Shown: positions 1 through 9,323, numbered from the stretch's first letter. The stretch: DNA of 64,000 nt from Competibacter_A sp003527885 (GCA_035442025.1 DAORPQ010000005.1:1-64000); one strand, 5' to 3'. The notes: generated by a model not told the origin, from the letters alone. Numbers and translations are program-made.

Positions 1-2
1 CC

Positions 3-125
3 GATCTGTTCCGCTTCACCTTGAAGCACAGCCTGTTCTTCGCGGTGATCATCGGCATCATCACCTACCTTCAGGCGTACCACCTGCAATGGATGATTCC
101 GGCGGCAACGGCGGTCGTGCGCTGA
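3..125 (+). CDS. lldP: L-lactate permease, C-terminal fragment (gene continues off the left edge)
   Basis: Only the last 40 codons are in the window, read in frame from base 3 to a TGA at 123-125. The peptide contains LKHSLFFAVI followed by TYLQAY and ends shortly after WMIP. This matches what I remember of the C-terminus of the LctP/LldP family, where a final membrane helix ends at a WMIP motif. These are large polytopic inner-membrane proteins that import lactate or glycolate with protons. Identification rests on this short tail alone, so the assignment is probable rather than certain. A GC-rich hairpin follows the stop. Confidence 0.7.
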   Translation, partial: DLFRFTLKHSLFFAVIIGIITYLQAYHLQWMIPAATAVVR

Positions 126-135
126 GAAACCATCC

Positions 136-162
136 GGCCCCGGCACGCGCGCTGCCGGGGCC
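136..162 (+). terminator. Hairpin after the lactate permease gene
   Basis: A perfect 10-bp inverted repeat (GGCCCCGGCA and its complement, 7-nt loop) starts 10 bases after the permease stop codon. There is no T-tract on the plus strand, so it may be a weak or Rho-assisted terminator, or a transcript 3'-end stabiliser. Confidence 0.5.
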
Positions 163-186
163 GCACTAACAAATTTGCCTGAAAAA

Positions 187-478
187 TCACTTGAAACCCA
201 GCGCCGCCGATTCGTTATAGATTTGCTCGATCAAATCCTGTCCGATGCGACCCGCCATCTCTTTATAAACCGGCAGCATCGCTTTATGCCAAGACTCCTG
301 CTGTGCTTCCGACAATTCCGCCAACTCCGTTTTACCGGATCCTTTCATTTTGCGGGTGGCGTCATCATTCTCCTGTTGCGCCAATGCATTGACATATTTC
401 TTGGTGTCGCGGCCTCTTTTTGGAGGGAGTGTTTTCTGTGCCGTCCACCACGCCGGTCTCAAGAGCATTATAGTCCGT
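187..478 (-). pseudogene. dctP: Remnant of a TRAP transporter solute-binding protein (DctP)
   Basis: On the minus strand two DctP-like pieces lie in different frames. The upstream piece (about 478-425) reads ALETGVVDGTENTPS, which resembles the conserved ligand-binding stretch of DctP proteins. The downstream piece (about 415-187) reads KKYVNALAQQENDDA and then AMLPVYKEMAGRIGQDLIEQI, the typical C-terminal end of the family. Roughly 45-50 residues that normally separate these blocks are missing, the frame changes at the junction, and everything upstream of ALETG is gone. No start, signal peptide or N-terminal lobe can be found, so this is a degraded fragment. The dctQM membrane genes are not visible. 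Confidence 0.75.
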
Positions 479-605
479 GAAATGAGGCTGAAACAAATTA
501 CTGGCCGGGCGAAATCATTTAGAAACAAGGCCCTGAAATGCTATGCCTGATCCCTTGAATTGAAAAATATAGTTTTATCGGCAAAGAAACCCGAGGAAAC
601 CGCTC

Positions 606-1478
606 ATGGGCCTGCGCGCGAAATTCAATTTAGTCCTACTGTTGGCCTTCCTGATCGGTTTGGGGCTTACGGCCTATCTGAGTAACAACCTTCTCAAAGA
701 GAACGCCCGCGAGGAAGTGCTTCAGAGCGCCGGCATCATGATGGAAAGCGCGCTCAGCGCCCGCACCTACACGGCCGAACAAATCAAACCGCTGCTGACT
801 TTGCAAATGAAGCGGGCGTTCCGGCCCGAGACCATATCCGCTTATGCGGCCAGGGAAACGTTCAAGGCGCTGCGCGTCAAGTTTCCCGAATACACCTACA
901 AGGAATCGGCGCTCAATCCGACCAACCCCAACAACCGGGCCACCGACTGGGAAACCGATATCGTCCACGAATTTCGCAACAATCCCGACCGGAAGGAACT
1001 CGTGGTGGAGCGAGACACGCCGACCGGCCGGATGCTCAATTTGGCTCGGCCGTTGCGCATCAACGACGAGGGTTGTTTGACTTGCCACGGCAAACCTGAA
1101 GAAGCGCCGAAGACCTTTACGGATCTCTACGGCGTCAACAACGGTTTCGGCTGGAAGATGGAAGAAATTATCGGCGCGCAGATCGTCACGGTGCCGATGG
1201 ACGTGCCGCTGGCGCGGGCCAAGAAAGCGTTCAGCACGTTCATGCTGCTGTTGGGCGGTGTCTTTCTGTTTCTGCTGATCCTGCTGAACGTCCTGCTCCA
1301 TTTCGTGGTGATCCAGCCGGTGGTGCGGATCGCCGACATGGCCAACGAAGTCAGCCTGGGCAAACTGGGCGTAGCGGAGTACGTGCGTTCGGGCAAAGAT
1401 GAAATTTCCTCGCTATCGCAATCGTTCAACCGGATGCGGCTGAGCTTGGAAAACGCCATGAGGATGCTGGACGAGTGA
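606..1478 (+). CDS. Membrane haem sensor: Tll0287-like (DUF3365) domain plus HAMP, no output domain
   Basis: This 290-residue protein has an N-terminal membrane helix (about 7-26), an extracytoplasmic domain to about residue 205, a second helix (211-236) and a HAMP-type linker (about 237-288). The outside domain carries a CLTCH motif at 157-161, a CXXCH site for covalent c-type haem, as in Tll0287/DUF3365 sensors. The protein stops right after HAMP, without kinase, cyclase or methyl-accepting domain, so its signal must be passed to a partner. ATG 606 is preceded by GAGGA at a good distance. It is flanked by the dctP remnant and, convergently, by leuB, so no partner is evident nearby. A redox or nitric-oxide sensing role is inference. 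Confidence 0.8.
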   Translation: MGLRAKFNLVLLLAFLIGLGLTAYLSNNLLKENAREEVLQSAGIMMESALSARTYTAEQIKPLLTLQMKRAFRPETISAYAARETFKALRVKFPEYTYKESALNPTNPNNRATDWETDIVHEFRNNPDRKELVVERDTPTGRMLNLARPLRINDEGCLTCHGKPEEAPKTFTDLYGVNNGFGWKMEEIIGAQIVTVPMDVPLARAKKAFSTFMLLLGGVFLFLLILLNVLLHFVVIQPVVRIADMANEVSLGKLGVAEYVRSGKDEISSLSQSFNRMRLSLENAMRMLDE

Positions 1479-1617
1479 GCCTTTCGCTTCTTCTGCCCCG
1501 TTTGGCCCAAAGATGACTTTCTCAATCATTTCCAGCGAGCGGCGGCCGAAATTAGCGGTCTGGGGAGATGTTGAAATCCCCCCTGTTCCTTAAAAAACCC
1601 GTAGCATCTCTAAAACA

Positions 1618-2676
1618 TCACAACCGCCGAAGGATCTCGTCGGCCATCTGGCGGGTCGTCAGTTTGCCGCCTAAATCGGCGGTACGCGCTCCGGCGGTGA
1701 TGGTGTCATCCACCGCTGTTTCGATGGCGGCGGCTTCGGCTTCCAATCCCAGCGAATGCCGCAGCAGCAGGGCGCACGACAAAATCATGCCGGTGGGATT
1801 GGCGATGCCTTTGCCCGCGATGTCGGGAGCCGAGCCGTGGATCGGTTCATACAGTCCGACCCGGCCTTCGCCGAGGCTCGCCGAGGGCAACATGCCCATC
1901 GAACCCGCCAGCACCGACGCCTCATCGGTCAGAATGTCGCCGAACATATTTTCGGTCACCAGCACATCCATCCACGCCGGACCGGTGATCAGCCGCATGG
2001 CAGCGGTATCGACCAGCACATGCTCCAATTCCGTGTCCGGGTTCGCCTTGCCGATTTGCACCGCAATCTGCCGCCACAAGCGCGATGATTCCAACACGTT
2101 GGCCTTGTCCACCGAGGTCACTTTCTTCTTGCGACTCTTGGCCAGCTTGAAGGCCAGCTCCATCACCCGGCGGATTTCGTAATCGTAATATTCCAGGGTA
2201 TCGACCGCGCGTTCGCGGCCATCCTTGACATCGCGCCCTTTCGGCCAGCCGAAATACAAACCGCCGGTCAGTTCGCGGATCACCAGGATATCCACGCCTT
2301 GCAGCTTTTCCGGCTTGAGCGGGGAAGAATCGATCAAGGCCGGATGTACTTTCACTGGCCGCAAATTAGCGAATACCCCCAAGCCCTTGCGCAAGGCCAG
2401 CAAGCCCCGCTCCGGGCGATCCTTGGCGTTGGGGTCATCCCATTTCGGCCCGCCGACCGCGCCCAACACCACCGCATCCGCCGCCTGGCAATCGGCCAGG
2501 GTTTCCTCGGTCAGTGAGGAACCGAATTGATCGATGGAGCAACCGCCCATCAGCCGTTCCTGATAAGTCCATTCGTGTTTGAATTTCCCCGCGATGGCAT
2601 CCATAACCCGAACCGCTTCAGCGACCACTTCCGGGCCAATCCCGTCACCGGGGAGTAAGACAAGCTTCGCTTTCAT
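1618..2676 (-). CDS. leuB: 3-isopropylmalate dehydrogenase
   Basis: This 352-residue protein has the expected length for LeuB, the NAD-dependent oxidative decarboxylase of 3-isopropylmalate (leucine) that also acts on 3-methylmalate (isoleucine by the citramalate route). Visible motifs are GDGIGPEV near residue 10, the substrate-binding arginine region RGLLALRKGLGVFANLRPV, and the signature ENMFGDILTDEAS. The internal ATG at 2676 is chosen because it is followed at once by the canonical KAKLVLLPGDGIGPE start; the longer frame adds 24 unrelated residues. It lies 37 bases downstream of cimA in the same direction, which fits LeuB serving the citramalate pathway. Confidence 0.95.
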   Translation of the reverse strand: MKAKLVLLPGDGIGPEVVAEAVRVMDAIAGKFKHEWTYQERLMGGCSIDQFGSSLTEETLADCQAADAVVLGAVGGPKWDDPNAKDRPERGLLALRKGLGVFANLRPVKVHPALIDSSPLKPEKLQGVDILVIRELTGGLYFGWPKGRDVKDGRERAVDTLEYYDYEIRRVMELAFKLAKSRKKKVTSVDKANVLESSRLWRQIAVQIGKANPDTELEHVLVDTAAMRLITGPAWMDVLVTENMFGDILTDEASVLAGSMGMLPSASLGEGRVGLYEPIHGSAPDIAGKGIANPTGMILSCALLLRHSLGLEAEAAAIETAVDDTITAGARTADLGGKLTTRQMADEILRRL

Positions 2677-2713
2677 GATTTTTGTTTTCCCAAGAATACC
2701 GTTGCTGGGTGAC

Positions 2714-4273
2714 TCAATGGGCGACCGACAGCCCGTACTCCACCGCATCGACCAGCGCTTGCCAGGAGGCTTCGATGATGTTGGCGCTGGCGCCGACCGT
2801 GCTCCACAGCCGCGTGGTGTTGCGGGTGTCGATCAAGACGCGCGTGATCGCCTCGGTGCCGTCCTGGCCGTCCAGAATGCGCACCTTGTAATCGGCCAGA
2901 TTGAAGTAGGCGATCTGCGGGTAATGCCCCAGCAGCGCCTTGCGCAGGGCGATATCCAGCGCGTTGACCGGGCCGTTGCCCTCGGCGGCAGTATGCAGCA
3001 CCTCGTCGCCGACCCTCACCTTGACCATGGCCTCGGCGAAGATGCCGCGCCCCTGACGGTGTTCGACGTTGACCAGAAAATCGATCAGCTCGAACAGCGG
3101 CCGGTAATCCGGCTGCTGGCGCTTGAGCATCATCGCCACCGACGCCTCGGCGGCCTCGAAGGAAAAACCGCGCGCCTCCAGTTCCTTCACGTCGTTCAGC
3201 ACGCCGACCACATCGGTCGCATCGCCGACATCGACACCGTGTTCTTCGGCCTTGCTCAAGATATTGGCCCGGCCCGACAGCGCGGAGACGACGACCCGCA
3301 TCTTGTTGCCGACCTGTTCCGGCGCGACGTGCTGGTAGGACTGTTCGCAGCGGCGCATCGCCGCGACGTGCACACCGCCCTTGTGGGCGAAGGCGCTCTT
3401 GCCGACGTAGGGCAGGTGGTCGTTGGGGGTGACGTTGGCGACCTCGTCGACAAAATGCGACAGCTCGGACAGTTTGTTCAGCCCACCCTCCGGCAAGCAG
3501 CGGCGGTTCATCTTGAGTTCCAGGTTCGCCATGACCGAGCACAGGTTGGCGTTGCCGCAGCGTTCGCCGACGCCGTTGATGGTGCCTTGGACCTGAATGG
3601 CCCCCTCGCGCACCGCCATCAGCGCGTTGATGACCGCGCATTCGCCGTCGTTGTGGGTGTGGATGCCGAAGGGATGTCGGACCGTTTCTTTCATCCCGCG
3701 GAGAATTTTCTCCACTTCCCACGGGAGGCTGCCGCCGTTGGTGTCGCACAGCACCAGGGTTTCCGCCCCGCCCCGGACCGCCGCCTTCAGCGTTTCGAGC
3801 GCGTAGGACGGGTCGGCCTTGTAGCCGTCGAAGAAATGTTCGGCGTCGTAAATCACCCGCCGGCCGGCGGCGCGCAGATAGGCGATGGATTGCTCGATGA
3901 CGCGCAGGTTGTCATCCAAGGTCGTAAGCAACACCTCGGTAACGTGCAGGTTCCAGGTTTTGCCGAACAAGGTGCAAACCGGGGTTTGCGCCTCGATCAA
4001 CGCCCGGATGTTGGCGTCGTCCTCCGGGCCGCCCTTGACCCGGCAGGTCGAGCCAAAGGCGGCGATCAGCGCGGTTTTCCATTCCAGGTCGCGGGCGCGC
4101 TCGAAAAACTCGGCGTCCTTGGGGTTGGAGCCGGGCCAGCCGCCTTCGATGAAGGCCACGCCCAACTCGTCCAGCCGCCGGGCCACGCGGATCTTGTCGT
4201 AACCGGACAAGGTAAACCCTTCGCTCTGGGTTCCATCGCGCAGGGTGGTGTCGTAAATTTGAATGAGTGACAT
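2714..4273 (-). CDS. cimA: (R)-citramalate synthase (isopropylmalate/homocitrate synthase family)
   Basis: This 519-residue enzyme condenses pyruvate with acetyl-CoA to citramalate, the threonine-independent entry to isoleucine. It begins with the catalytic DTTLRDGTQSEGF motif, carries the divalent-metal motif HTHNDGECA and NGVGERCGN in the TIM barrel, and ends in a LeuA-type allosteric dimerisation domain from about residue 390 on. CimA-type enzymes are longer at the N-terminus than LeuA and show the GFTLSGYDKIRVARRLDELG style seen here. ATG 4273 is preferred over an upstream in-frame start at 4339 because family members begin next to IYDTTLRDG. LeuA-like function cannot be excluded by eye, but the sequence style favours CimA. 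Confidence 0.9.
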   Translation of the reverse strand: MSLIQIYDTTLRDGTQSEGFTLSGYDKIRVARRLDELGVAFIEGGWPGSNPKDAEFFERARDLEWKTALIAAFGSTCRVKGGPEDDANIRALIEAQTPVCTLFGKTWNLHVTEVLLTTLDDNLRVIEQSIAYLRAAGRRVIYDAEHFFDGYKADPSYALETLKAAVRGGAETLVLCDTNGGSLPWEVEKILRGMKETVRHPFGIHTHNDGECAVINALMAVREGAIQVQGTINGVGERCGNANLCSVMANLELKMNRRCLPEGGLNKLSELSHFVDEVANVTPNDHLPYVGKSAFAHKGGVHVAAMRRCEQSYQHVAPEQVGNKMRVVVSALSGRANILSKAEEHGVDVGDATDVVGVLNDVKELEARGFSFEAAEASVAMMLKRQQPDYRPLFELIDFLVNVEHRQGRGIFAEAMVKVRVGDEVLHTAAEGNGPVNALDIALRKALLGHYPQIAYFNLADYKVRILDGQDGTEAITRVLIDTRNTTRLWSTVGASANIIEASWQALVDAVEYGLSVAH

Positions 4274-4464
4274 AGATTTATCTTGAGGATTCAAAGGCGG
4301 CAATCGCTTTTCCAACGCTTGGGATAGGCTCCGATCCACCCATCGCGCCAGATAGTCGGACTCTATTTAAAAAGCGGCGGTTTGGAGAATCGGATCGTTG
4401 GGTAAACGGTGGATTTTCCCATACTTTCAGAAGAACAGGAAATTCAAGCGTCCCGCAATTGATT

Positions 4465-7400
4465 TCAAAGCCGCCCCAACGCCGCCACGGCCATTACCTG
4501 TAGGGGTGGCTGATCGGCCGGGCCGCAGCGCGCGACCACCATGCGCGCCTTGTCGCGGGTGACCGATTTTTTCTTCGCCGCCGCCAGTTGCTCCAGTTGC
4601 CGTCGGGCGTTCGGGTCGGTCACGGCTCGCCGCGTTTCATTCAGGATATCAGCGAGCCGCTCCAACATCAGTGAGAGCTTGCGGGGGGAAAATTCCGCCA
4701 CGCCGCCACCGATGACCCGCTCCGACGCCAGCAACACCGTCGCCCGCCCCGCTTCTCCGGTCGCGACCAACGAGGCCAGCGCTTGATCCAATTGCGCGTA
4801 CCCCTTGTCCGTGACCTTGATCTGGTCGGCCAGCGCCCCGGCAAGATCGGAGGGACTGGCGCGGCCATCGTGGAGCGCTTGCGCCAACAGATCGACGCCG
4901 TTTTCTCGTTGCGTCGGCTGAGTGGCCAGCAACCCTACGGTCATCTGCCCCAGATGCGGGCGGACATCCACCTGTGGCTGCTTGCCCTGCGCCAGCATCG
5001 CTGCGGTGAGGTCTCGGTAATAATCATCCTTGCGGTTCTGGCGGCACAATCCGGCCTCGAAGAACCGTTGCGCCAGCGGCGGAAAGCGAAAGACATGATC
5101 CGCAATGATCTGGGGCGTTGCAAAATGCTGGGTGTTCACCAGCACATACGGCCACAGGCAGGGATGGGAGGTCTCCTGATCAAACGGGGTGAACAACGAG
5201 GCCGAGAAGGGTTCCACCCGCTTTTCGGTCACCGGCTGGGGCGCGAACAGCAATTCGGCCAGCAGGCTGGCGCGCAATTGCTGTTCCTGAAACATTCTGC
5301 TGAACCAGCCGCGCGCCGAGGACAGCCGCTCCAGCAGCCTGGGCGCGCGCCCGCTGATACCGGCATCCTTCAGCCCGAAGCGGCAACGCAACGCCGCGCC
5401 GAACAGGCGGAATGCCGCATTCTCGACCGCATGGGGGTCGTGTCGAAAAATTTTAGCCTTCAACGTCTCGACCAACCTGCCGCCGTCTCCCAAATCACCG
5501 GACAGGGCATAAAACAGCGGTTCGGTCGGCGGCTGCTTTTCAAAACGCCGCAACAGCCGTTCAAGCGCGGCTTCGGCCTCCGCCGGTGGGGCCAAGGCCA
5601 GGGTCAGATTCTCGACCAGCACGGCGTCCAGCTTGCCCAGTTCCAGCCTCGACCAAGCATCGGCGCGTTGGCCGGGCAAATCCGGCAAGCGATAAAGCGC
5701 TGCGCCCAACTCATCGGCATAAAACAACGGCGCGGGCAGCGCGTTGAACCGCTCGGCAAACACGGCTGGCGACAGCCAACCGGCGGCGTGGGTCGGCGTG
5801 GACAGCAAGCGGTCGTGGCCGGCGGCCATGAGCGCGGCCACATGCCGCAACCGCCGCCGCTGGGCCGGCCTGAACTGGCTGTCGAGCAACTGCCCGCCTC
5901 GGCTGTTTTTGGGAAAGCTCGGCAACGCCTCCCCGCGCCAGGCTCGCGCCAGACCAAGCGCCGCCAGCTCTTGTCCCCGCCCCCACCAATCGCTCCCCGC
6001 CAGCGATCCTTGTCGCCACTCTTCCTGCCTCTCCAACAGGGGACCGAGAATCGCCGTGATGCGCGCGGAATGGGCCGATGGCGCGAAGCGCAACAGCCCA
6101 GCCAGAATGCGCTCGTAATCGGCTTGGGTCAAAACCCGATCTCGAACATTGACAATGCCCAGCGCCACCGCTTCAGCCGTCTCGTGCAACACGAAATCAG
6201 GCGGCGACAGCGCGGCGGAATGATCGGGCGTTTTCACCCCCAATTCGTCGCAGCGACCGGTCGCCAGATAGTTTTCCAGGTATGTCAGCCGCTGGCTCCA
6301 CACGCTCTCGCCAGAATGCTCAGCCACCCGTTGCCGCAGCGTCGCCACCGCCGCCAGCACCTCGGAACGCCCGTCTCCCGATGCTTCGGCGAGGCCGGTT
6401 TCCCGCACGGCGGGCGCTTCGGCAAGCAGATGGGCAATCGGGCCAAGCTCGGTCGCGGGCAGTGCCGCCGCCGTTTCCTGTAATTGCCGCCGCATCTCCT
6501 CACCAAGCTGCTCTGGCTGCAAACCCCCAAGCCAACGCAGCAGTTCGGCCCGCAGCGCGGCGTGAGGGCTGCTCAAGCCGCCCACCGCCGCGCTGATGCC
6601 CGGCGCGATCCAATCGGCATGGCGTTTGACCTGCTTTTTCAGCAGCCGCAAGGCCGATTTCGCCAACGCTTGTACCGGATTGCGCAGACCGTATTCAAAG
6701 GCATTCAGTAACTCCATCGCCCGACTGGCGTCGTCCAGAAAATGCTGCTCCACGATCCGAAACGCCAGCTTGCCAGCCGCTGGGGCGGGAGCATTCAGCA
6801 GGTCGATGAACGATCCCGCATGTTCGCGGATCTCGGCGGCGGTCGGGGCCAGCCGGTCAAACAAATCAAGCCAGCATTTGGCGACGCTGGGCCGCAGCGG
6901 GCTTTGCAGTTTGCGCAGGATCAGCGCCAGCAGATCGGCGCGCGGCAGGCTGCCGTCACCGAGCCGCCGCAACAAGGTTTCGACGACCCTGACATCGAAC
7001 AACGGCTCGAAAAACCCCTCTTGGGCCGGCGATTCATATTCCAAACCGGCCAGGATCATGGCGGAGTCGAAGCCCTTCAGCGCGTGGCTGAAAAATCCAT
7101 CCCGCCGCATCGCCATGCCGACGTAAGGAGCCAGAGTCTCCCCCCAGTCGGGATGTTGCTGGCGCGCTTCCAGCATCAGCCGCGCCACGCCCTGATCGCC
7201 GCCGGTAAACCGCGCCCGACTCAACACCTGCTCGAACACGTTCGCCAAGGCGTCGCCGATCCACGGTTCCGGCCGATCCAACAATACCCGGCCCGCGTAC
7301 AGAACGAACTTTTGCGTTCGCACCGGTTGCCGAGAACTGGCTTTGAAAGCGCCCGCCACACCAGCCTTGCCCGCCAACCCCGCCCGCAGCAGGTTCAGCC

Positions 7401-7743
7401 GGCTGTAGAACGCCATCAAGGAACCGTAAGCGCGTTGCTGAAACAAGCCTCCCTGCAACGCCTGAGGATTGTTGAGCGCGCCCGGCGCGGCCAGGGAAGT
7501 CGCCTGATCGCGCAGAAAACCGACTGGATCGTCTTGGATGGCCCGATAAAGGTCGGTCAACTTGACCGGCCGCGCGTCCAGTTGGTAACGGCAGGCGCGT
7601 TGCAGCACCTTGAACAGTTCCTCGAACTCCGCGAACAGCGCCTTGCGCCGCTCGGCGGTCAGCGGTCGCAGCAACTCCCGCAAGCGGTCGTCGTCGCCCT
7701 GAAACAATTCGCGCAGCAGGGTTTGAAATACGGCTTCGCTCAT
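4465..7743 (-). CDS. Very large helical protein, DUF6493-like
   Basis: This 1092-residue soluble protein has no signal peptide or membrane helix. Most of it looks alpha-helical with HEAT-like leucine-rich helices, for example around the stretches SLPRADLLALILRKLQSPL and SAAVGGLSSPHAALRAELL. The N-terminus and a block rich in LAPTAAEIREHAGSFIDLL recall DUF6493 proteins, which in actinobacteria sit beside SWIM zinc-finger proteins. I make that link from memory. The ATG at 7743 overlaps the stop of the upstream SWIM gene by four bases (ATGA), so the two are translationally coupled and probably act together. No catalytic motif is evident; scaffold or protein-protein roles are guesses. Confidence 0.7.
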   Translation of the reverse strand: MSEAVFQTLLRELFQGDDDRLRELLRPLTAERRKALFAEFEELFKVLQRACRYQLDARPVKLTDLYRAIQDDPVGFLRDQATSLAAPGALNNPQALQGGLFQQRAYGSLMAFYSRLNLLRAGLAGKAGVAGAFKASSRQPVRTQKFVLYAGRVLLDRPEPWIGDALANVFEQVLSRARFTGGDQGVARLMLEARQQHPDWGETLAPYVGMAMRRDGFFSHALKGFDSAMILAGLEYESPAQEGFFEPLFDVRVVETLLRRLGDGSLPRADLLALILRKLQSPLRPSVAKCWLDLFDRLAPTAAEIREHAGSFIDLLNAPAPAAGKLAFRIVEQHFLDDASRAMELLNAFEYGLRNPVQALAKSALRLLKKQVKRHADWIAPGISAAVGGLSSPHAALRAELLRWLGGLQPEQLGEEMRRQLQETAAALPATELGPIAHLLAEAPAVRETGLAEASGDGRSEVLAAVATLRQRVAEHSGESVWSQRLTYLENYLATGRCDELGVKTPDHSAALSPPDFVLHETAEAVALGIVNVRDRVLTQADYERILAGLLRFAPSAHSARITAILGPLLERQEEWRQGSLAGSDWWGRGQELAALGLARAWRGEALPSFPKNSRGGQLLDSQFRPAQRRRLRHVAALMAAGHDRLLSTPTHAAGWLSPAVFAERFNALPAPLFYADELGAALYRLPDLPGQRADAWSRLELGKLDAVLVENLTLALAPPAEAEAALERLLRRFEKQPPTEPLFYALSGDLGDGGRLVETLKAKIFRHDPHAVENAAFRLFGAALRCRFGLKDAGISGRAPRLLERLSSARGWFSRMFQEQQLRASLLAELLFAPQPVTEKRVEPFSASLFTPFDQETSHPCLWPYVLVNTQHFATPQIIADHVFRFPPLAQRFFEAGLCRQNRKDDYYRDLTAAMLAQGKQPQVDVRPHLGQMTVGLLATQPTQRENGVDLLAQALHDGRASPSDLAGALADQIKVTDKGYAQLDQALASLVATGEAGRATVLLASERVIGGGVAEFSPRKLSLMLERLADILNETRRAVTDPNARRQLEQLAAAKKKSVTRDKARMVVARCGPADQPPLQVMAVAALGRL

Positions 7744-9125
7744 CCGGCTTGCTCGGCGACAAAACGTAAGGCCAACAGGTGCTTGCAGGGGCCACGCCGC
7801 AAATCGTGCTTTTGAATCCACGGACAGGTGCAATGGCCTTCCCGCAAATAGCCGTCCGCATCGACCCGCAGGCTCGCCTGGTAATAGCCGCTCTCGCCGC
7901 GCACCCAGCCCTTGGCGCTCAATGCACCATCGCGCCGCTCACACTGTTCGATCTCGACCGCCTGTTTGGCCAATAGCGCCCGCGAACCTTGCAACCGCTC
8001 CGGCTGTTTCTTGGCGTCCAGCAAAAACGGTAACTGCCGGTAAAAATAGCGGTCGCGATCCCGGTCGAAGCCCAGCAACCCTTGCTGGGACAACCGATCC
8101 ACGATCTCGCTGGCGTAAGGCAAGGGCAAATCCTGATGTTGGGCCAGATCGGCGATGGTGAATTGATTGAGGTGATAGGCGGCGGCGCGGGCCAAGGCCA
8201 GATCGGCCTCATCCAGTTCCACCGCTCGCAACTGGCGCAGTGCGTCGCCATCGCCGGAAAAACCGTGGGCCGCCGCGCCCGATAGCCCCAGCGTGAACTG
8301 CGCCACGCCGGCGTCCGCCACCCACAGCGACGCGCCGGTGGCTTCGGTTCGATAGACCCGCAACTTTTGTAAATCCGGCAGCACCGCGTGCAGCAAGCGC
8401 AAACGCTGGCCGTCGGTTACGGCGATGAAGCCGTCCTTGCCGGCGGGCTGGCGGTGCAGGATTTCCGGCTTGTGGCGCTTCGGAACCAGATACAGCACAC
8501 CCTGGGTCTTGGCGGGAATTTGGGTCAGCAGTTGGCCGGCGGTCAGCCGATCCAGCTCGAATAACGGTTGCGCCTGCCGCTGCACCGCCTGCACCTGCAA
8601 GAAGCCCTTGATCCAGCGCTCCGGCAGCTTGACCTTGTGCTCGACCGCCGCGCCGTGCTGGGTCTGAAGCGTGACCGACTGTTCACCCATCTCGAAATGG
8701 GCCGGCTTGCCGGGCCGCAGTTGCGCCAAATGGTTGAGGAAGGGGCCGTTGAAATCGACGTTGGTGGTGCCGTTGCGGGCGAAGGTCGCCTTCTCGAAGA
8801 GAGTCTCGGTGAGATCGGCGCGGGCGTAGACGCTGGCGCAACTGGAGAAGCACTCCAGCCGGAGCAACTGCTGGCCGGAGGTGATGACCGGATCGAGCAA
8901 GCGCCACAGGTCGGGCCGGTAAAAGCGGGACTCCACCGTCTGCCGCAAACCGAGCAGCAGATTGCGAAAGATCAGCGGTTGGGCGATCCTCCCCGAAAAG
9001 ATGGCGGAGCTATCCGCGCCGGTTCGCCGCGGGCCGGCCAGCTCGGTGGAGGCCATGAACACCAGCACCAAAGCGTCTTGGGCATCAATGCGACTCGGCT
9101 GGCGGTAACGCGCGATGTAGTCCAT
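7740..9125 (-). CDS. SWIM zinc-finger protein
   Basis: The 461-residue product ends in a SWIM motif: Cys432-x-Cys434 followed by Cys447-x-His449, within the stretch CTCPWIQ...GPCKH. SWIM modules bind zinc and mediate DNA or protein contacts. The first 400 residues have no obvious enzyme signature. A winged-helix-like segment may lie around LNQFTIADLAQHQDLPLP and the following SEIVDRLSQQGLLGFDRD. The gene starts at ATG 9125, reads away from the solute-binding protein gene, and overlaps the giant DUF6493-like gene by four bases. Whether the pair belongs to DNA repair, defence or another process cannot be told from sequence. Confidence 0.8.
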   Translation of the reverse strand: MDYIARYRQPSRIDAQDALVLVFMASTELAGPRRTGADSSAIFSGRIAQPLIFRNLLLGLRQTVESRFYRPDLWRLLDPVITSGQQLLRLECFSSCASVYARADLTETLFEKATFARNGTTNVDFNGPFLNHLAQLRPGKPAHFEMGEQSVTLQTQHGAAVEHKVKLPERWIKGFLQVQAVQRQAQPLFELDRLTAGQLLTQIPAKTQGVLYLVPKRHKPEILHRQPAGKDGFIAVTDGQRLRLLHAVLPDLQKLRVYRTEATGASLWVADAGVAQFTLGLSGAAAHGFSGDGDALRQLRAVELDEADLALARAAAYHLNQFTIADLAQHQDLPLPYASEIVDRLSQQGLLGFDRDRDRYFYRQLPFLLDAKKQPERLQGSRALLAKQAVEIEQCERRDGALSAKGWVRGESGYYQASLRVDADGYLREGHCTCPWIQKHDLRRGPCKHLLALRFVAEQAG

Positions 9126-9259
9126 CTTAAATCCTGCTATTTTGTGAAGCTATCTGTATTAGTGTACCATAAACATATCAATCAAAAAACTTTAAGCTGA
9201 AATTTGTTGAAGCAAATACTCCATTTTGGGGTCGAGCGCTCGAAATGCTGTGCCATGAA

Positions 9260-9287
9260 TTGCATCGCCGGTGATAGTTGGTTATAT
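9260..9287 (+). promoter_or_regulatory. Candidate sigma-70 promoter for the solute-binding protein gene
   Basis: TTGCAT (9260-9265) and TTATAT (9282-9287) are separated by 16 bases, about 35 bases upstream of the chosen ATG. A 12-bp palindrome TCGAGCGCTCGA lies just upstream at 9232-9243 and could be an operator. The pattern is weak and not unique in this AT-richer divergent spacer. Confidence 0.35.
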
Positions 9288-9323
9288 CTGCTTTCGGACC
9301 AATCACTTCTTCGAGGGGCACTC

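Noticed and set aside
2579..4270. 563-codon open frame on the plus strand opposite cimA
   Set aside because: It is an antisense shadow caused by high GC at third codon positions; cimA on the other strand has full family motifs.
4783..6483. 566-codon plus-strand open frame opposite the DUF6493-like gene
   Set aside because: The translated sequence is low-complexity Arg/Gln-rich without motifs, and the minus-strand gene is coupled to the SWIM gene.
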